NCBI GenBank assembly: GCA_937916845.1 | Contig: CALFSK010000051.1 | Coordinates: forward strand, 1 to 64,000 | Length of the DNA stretch: 64,000 nt | Direction of reading: 5' to 3' | DNA from: an uncultured Lactobacillus sp. | GTDB taxonomy: Bacteria > Bacillota > Bacilli > Lactobacillales > Lactobacillaceae | Part shown: positions 60,960 through 64,000 of the stretch, in pieces | Layout: each line of letters starts with the position of its first letter | Numbering within the stretch: position 1 is the first letter of the stretch | Translations under genes and position numbers: made by a program | Notes under the pieces: model-generated | Told to the model about the DNA's origin: nothing | Seen by the model: only the letters and a program-made list of their open reading frames with translations | The model's database searches: none

Positions 60960-62675
60960 TTATTCGACTGAAATCAAGAATGGGTAAACCGGTTGGTCCC
61001 CTTCGTGAATTTCAATTTCAAGTTCACTATCTAACGCTTGAACAGCTTTCGCTAATTTATCCGCATCCGCTTTAGTAGCATCCGCACCATAAATAATCGT
61101 GACGAGTTCGCTGTCTTCATCAAGCATGGCTTTCACCATATCTAACGTTGCCGTTTCACGGTCAGGGTTCGTGATCACGATTTTACCATCCACTAAGCCC
61201 ATGTAGTCAGCCTTCTTGATTTCCAAGCCGTCGATGGTCGTGTCACGAACCGCATGGGTCACTTGACCACTGATAACCGTATCAAGCGTATCTTCCATTT
61301 CAGCCTGGTTGTCTTCCAAGTCGGCTTCTGGATTAAACGCCAACATCGCCGTCATCCCTTGCGAAATCGTCTTACTGTGGACGATTTTTACCGGAACGTC
61401 AGCCACTTCCGCTGCCTGTTCAGCAGCTAAGAAGATGTTCTTGTTGTTTGGCAGGACGAGGGCTTGTTTAGCACCACTGTCGTTGACCGCCTTGACGATA
61501 TCCGCCGTACTTGGGTTCATCGTCTGACCGCCAGCGATAATGTGAGTCACACCTAAGCCCGTAAAGAGCTTGGCAATCCCATCACCAGATGAAACTGAAA
61601 TAATGGCATACCCGTGCATGTCAATTTGTGGCTGTGCGGATTCCGCTGCGGCCACTTTGTTTTCAGCACTCGTTTCTTCTTGGTCATGTTCCATGATGGT
61701 TTCTTGTTGTAAGCGCATGTTGTCCACTTTAACTTTGATCAACGCACCAAAGCGTTGGCCCCAAGTCATGACATCGCCGGGATGTTCAGTGTGCACGTGC
61801 ACCTTAACAATTTCATCATCGTTAATGACGAGTAACGAATCACCTAATTTTGCTAAGTAATCGTAGAAAGTATCGTAGTCAAATTCATGATCGACAAGCT
61901 TACCGTCGCCGATTCGAACCATGATTTCAGTACAGTAACCATACTTGATATCATTAGGGTCTAATTTACCTTGGACACTTTGATGATGGGCAGCATCGAT
62001 CATGGAATCCATTTCAGCGTCGGCTGGGACGTAGTCTTTAGATTCATCGACCTTGCCGCTTAAGGCATCACTAAAAGCTTCCAATACAAAAGTTAGGCCT
62101 TGACCACCTGAGTCCACAACCCCGACTTGTTTCAAAACGGGTAACAAATCAGGCGTTGACTTCAATGCGGCTTCCGCTGCTTCAACAACCTTGGTCATAA
62201 CCTCACAAATATCGTCAGTGCTCTTAGCGGCCTTTTTACCGGCGCCAGCAGCTTCTCGGATGACAGTTAGAATAGTTCCCTCAGTTGGTTTCATAACGGC
62301 CTTATAAGCCGTCTGAGCGCCCGCTGCGAAGGCTTCAGCCAAATCATTGGCATCTAACGTTGCTTTACCGGCAACGTTTTTAGAAAAGCCTCGGAAAATT
62401 TGTGACAAGATCACGCCGGAATTTCCGCGCGCACCCATTAATAGACCTTTAGCAAGGGCTGAAGCCAAGTCACCCACCTGGGTACTGGTTTCTTCACGTT
62501 CGTATTTCGCCCCACTGGCCATGGACAAACTCATATTAGTCCCGGTATCACCATCTGGTACCGGAAAGACATTCAAAGAATTAATGAACTCAGCACGTTG
62601 GTTTAGCTTTTGAGAAGCAGCTTGCACCATTTTGCCAAATTCAAGGTTAGTAATCGTGGTGATTTTCAATTTCAA
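60960..62675 (-). CDS. fakA: Fatty acid kinase catalytic subunit FakA (DAK2 domain)
   Basis: Phosphorylates exogenous fatty acids bound to a FakB (DegV) partner, feeding acyl-phosphate into the PlsX/PlsY route. 571 residues with DhaL/DAK2 N-terminal domain (PDGDTGTNM, about 40-48), a middle domain and a C-terminal FakA domain. TTG start after AAGGAGG. It follows the Asp23 gene by 30 nt, the conserved yloU-yloV order. Confidence 0.93.
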   Translation of the reverse strand: MKLKITTITNLEFGKMVQAASQKLNQRAEFINSLNVFPVPDGDTGTNMSLSMASGAKYEREETSTQVGDLASALAKGLLMGARGNSGVILSQIFRGFSKNVAGKATLDANDLAEAFAAGAQTAYKAVMKPTEGTILTVIREAAGAGKKAAKSTDDICEVMTKVVEAAEAALKSTPDLLPVLKQVGVVDSGGQGLTFVLEAFSDALSGKVDESKDYVPADAEMDSMIDAAHHQSVQGKLDPNDIKYGYCTEIMVRIGDGKLVDHEFDYDTFYDYLAKLGDSLLVINDDEIVKVHVHTEHPGDVMTWGQRFGALIKVKVDNMRLQQETIMEHDQEETSAENKVAAAESAQPQIDMHGYAIISVSSGDGIAKLFTGLGVTHIIAGGQTMNPSTADIVKAVNDSGAKQALVLPNNKNIFLAAEQAAEVADVPVKIVHSKTISQGMTAMLAFNPEADLEDNQAEMEDTLDTVISGQVTHAVRDTTIDGLEIKKADYMGLVDGKIVITNPDRETATLDMVKAMLDEDSELVTIIYGADATKADADKLAKAVQALDSELEIEIHEGDQPVYPFLISVE

Positions 62676-62705
62676 AATTCCTCCTTGGCTTACACCAACT
62701 TCAAT

Positions 62706-63068
62706 TTAGTCGTTCATTACCCGCACACCTTGGACAATGACGTTGACCGAATTGGCCGTAACGCCAAGCATGTTTTGCAAATTATATTTGACCTTGGCTT
62801 GGACATTGCGTGAAACTTCTGAAATTTTAGTGCCATAACTAACAATGACATTGACATCAATGGCGACACCGTTGTCTTCTTGACGAACGACGACACCCCG
62901 CGCATAATTTTCGCGGCGTAAAATTTCATTTAAATTATCACGAATTTGATTACGACTAGCCATGCCGACAACCCCGTAATTATCCGTCGCAGCACCGCCG
63001 ACGACCGTCGCAATAACATCATTATCGATATCGATTGTTCCAAATTGCGTTTTGATTTTGACAGCCAT
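62706..63068 (-). CDS. Asp23/Gls24 family envelope stress protein
   Basis: 120-residue alkaline-shock-type protein (YloU in Bacillus), paired with fakA in most Firmicutes. Family features: ATVVGGAATDNYGVVGMASR and VDVNVIVSYG. GGAGG precedes the ATG. Role is not settled; membrane-associated stress functions are described for relatives. Confidence 0.92.
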   Translation of the reverse strand: MAVKIKTQFGTIDIDNDVIATVVGGAATDNYGVVGMASRNQIRDNLNEILRRENYARGVVVRQEDNGVAIDVNVIVSYGTKISEVSRNVQAKVKYNLQNMLGVTANSVNVIVQGVRVMND

Positions 63069-63106
63069 GAAAATAGCCTCCTTGTTTTAACGCGCTCATT
63101 TACGAT

Positions 63107-63115
63107 AGTTTATCA
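63107..63115 (-). promoter_or_regulatory. Promoter of asp23-fakA
   Basis: Minus-strand extended -10 TGCTATGAT, with a TTGATT -35-like sequence 19 nt upstream. Confidence 0.5.
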
Positions 63116-63215
63116 TAGCACAACAACCCATGAAAGAAAAATCAAGCGACCGTGCTATTGAAAGCCCGCAGCGTAGGAATTTAGCAGTAAAGTAAAATTA
63201 CTTGATAGAAATGTA

Positions 63216-63244
63216 TTGCAACCTGTATTAAACTATGATAAATT
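63216..63244 (+). promoter_or_regulatory. rpmB: Promoter of rpmB
   Basis: -35 TTGCAA (63216-63221), 17-nt spacer, -10 TAAATT (63239-63244). Confidence 0.5.
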
Positions 63245-63305
63245 ATTCAAGTGAATGATAAAGCAACGACCTTTTATCAATGATTACCGAAGGAGGCAGA
63301 TCAAC

Positions 63306-63491
63306 ATGGCAAAAGACTTCGTTACGGGTAAGCGGACGCACTTTGGTAACACGCGTTCTCACGCCTTAAACCACAGCCGCCGCAGCTGGAAAGCTAACTT
63401 GCAAAAAGTTCGCATTTTAGTTGATGGTAAACCAAAGAAGGTTTGGGTTTCAGCTCGGACTTTGAAATCAGGTAAAGTAACGCGCGTTTAG
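63306..63491 (+). CDS. rpmB: 50S ribosomal protein L28
   Basis: 61-residue L28 ([20 protein letters not shown]). GGAGG is 9 nt before the ATG at 63306; the upstream in-frame start at 63255 is not family-like. It is divergent from asp23-fakA, as in Bacillus, and ends in a terminator. Confidence 0.97.
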   Translation: MAKDFVTGKRTHFGNTRSHALNHSRRSWKANLQKVRILVDGKPKKVWVSARTLKSGKVTRV

Positions 63492-63501
63492 CGCAACAAA
63501 T

Positions 63502-63534
63502 CGCCACCACAATTTTTTGTGCCTGGCGTTTTTT
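63502..63534 (+). terminator. Terminator after rpmB
   Basis: CGCCA..ACAA / TTGT..TGGCG followed by TTTTTT, 10 nt after the stop. Confidence 0.8.
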
Positions 63535-63597
63535 GTTACCTAAAATCACGTTTGACGGCATACTTTTTTATAAACTTTATAATTGAGCATTCCATCC

Positions 63598-63645
63598 AAA
63601 AAAGATGGCCCTTAAGAATTCATTTCTTGAGGGCCATCTTTTTTT
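63598..63645. terminator. Strong bidirectional hairpin
   Basis: A stem of about 20 bp, AAAAAGATGGCCCTTAAGAA / TTCTTGAGGGCCATCTTTTT with one G-U pair, T-rich on both strands. Its left arm repeats the ftsY terminator sequence GATGGCCCTTAAG. Confidence 0.85.
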
Positions 63646-63693
63646 GCATTTATCTAAAAAGTACTGATGTATTCAGATTAATTGATCTAATCC

Positions 63694-63780
63694 GGTTGCC
63701 ACTGATAACATGCGCTCGCGGGACCGGGCCAAGCCTGAAAAACGTCTTGCCCCTCGCCGATGCTATCAGTGACTGCCTCC
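63694..63780 (-). repeat. Structured repeat B, copy B5, internally deleted
   Basis: Minus-strand copy retaining both outer arms (around ACTGATAACATG and GATGCTATCAGT) and the CAAG/CTTG hairpin, but lacking the two large internal hairpins (about 90-100 nt). Confidence 0.75.
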
Positions 63781-63832
63781 GATCATTCAATATTTTTTGA
63801 AGCATTAACAATAGTAATGCTATTTTAGCGCA

Positions 63833-63994
63833 GGCGGACAGAATTGGTGTGCTGTGTCGGCAATATTAGTCGGCGGTTTCTAGCCGACTGATATTGCGGG
63901 GCGATTCAGAGACGTGGTCTGTCGTCTCTGAATTGAGGTTTCAGACCGCACTCTGGCTGAAACCGTCCCCCATAGCACACCGGTTCTGTCCGCC
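63833..63994 (-). repeat. Structured repeat A, copy A3
   Basis: Outer arms GGCGGACAGAATTGGTGTGC / GCACACCGGTTCTGTCCGCC pair fully (two G-U). Internal hairpins AATATTAGTCGGC/GCCGACTGATATT, GATTCAGAG/CTCTGAATT and GGTTTCAG/CTGAAACC. With B5 it makes a minus-strand A-B composite that ends at the window edge. Confidence 0.85.
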
Positions 63995-64000
63995 GCAGCG

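Overview
The window looks like chromosomal DNA of a lactic acid bacterium of the Lactiplantibacillus plantarum group; the exact species is not resolved. The evidence is a complete mevalonate operon instead of the MEP pathway, a Firmicutes housekeeping cluster in the expected order (rpmB, asp23, fakA, recG, plsX, acpP, rnc, smc, ftsY, ylxM, ffh, rpsP, khpA, rimM, trmD, rplS), WxL/DUF916 and MucBP/BspA-type surface proteins, and cell-wall anchors of the form LPxTxE. No rRNA, tRNA, CRISPR array, prophage or transposase was found.

Layout. 1-1573: start of a large BspA-type leucine-rich-repeat surface protein that runs off the left edge. 2048-8770 (minus): dnaD, asnS, aspB, tseB/ypmB, dinG, an order also known from Bacillus. 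9177-13395 (plus): mevalonate operon mvk-mvaD-mvaK2-fni. 13.5-16.6 kb: small zinc-ribbon protein, RsmF-like rRNA methyltransferase, HAD phosphatase, small membrane protein. 16.8-18.6 kb: a DUF916/DUF3324 plus WxL surface pair. 18.8-30.4 kb: K+ channel, menA, lysA, tautomerase, YitT protein, C69 dipeptidase, DXS, a cinnamoyl-esterase-like hydrolase, an F420-type NADP oxidoreductase and a Ser-rich lipoprotein. 30.8-37.2 kb: tandem paralogous LRR-MucBP cell-wall proteins. 37.3-40.8 kb: a LysR regulator divergent from a three-domain flavin reductase. 41.1-41.9 kb: a decayed gene array. 42-45.4 kb: SPFH protein and a transporter-M20 amidohydrolase pair. 45.7-63.5 kb: housekeeping cluster for translation, secretion (SRP), chromosome segregation, RNA processing and lipid synthesis.

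How genes may work together. The mevalonate operon makes IPP and DMAPP, the precursors of the prenyl chain that MenA attaches to a quinone ring. The cinnamoyl-esterase-like enzyme could release hydroxycinnamic acids that the three-domain reductase might then reduce; this link is inferred. FakA, PlsX and ACP together feed phospholipid synthesis. FtsY and Ffh are the two SRP GTPases, with YlxM beside Ffh.

The most unusual content is not protein coding. Two families of about 160-nt, strongly structured intergenic repeats (called A and B here) occur eight times, in six loci. Where both are present they lie in the fixed order A-spacer-B. Several stems differ in sequence between copies while remaining complementary, the signature of conserved RNA or cruciform structure. 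Four loci sit inside the housekeeping cluster, one of them between rnc and smc, and a fifth lies just beyond rpmB. A third dispersed repeat, a covarying terminator hairpin followed by a conserved tail, follows the HAD and dxs genes.
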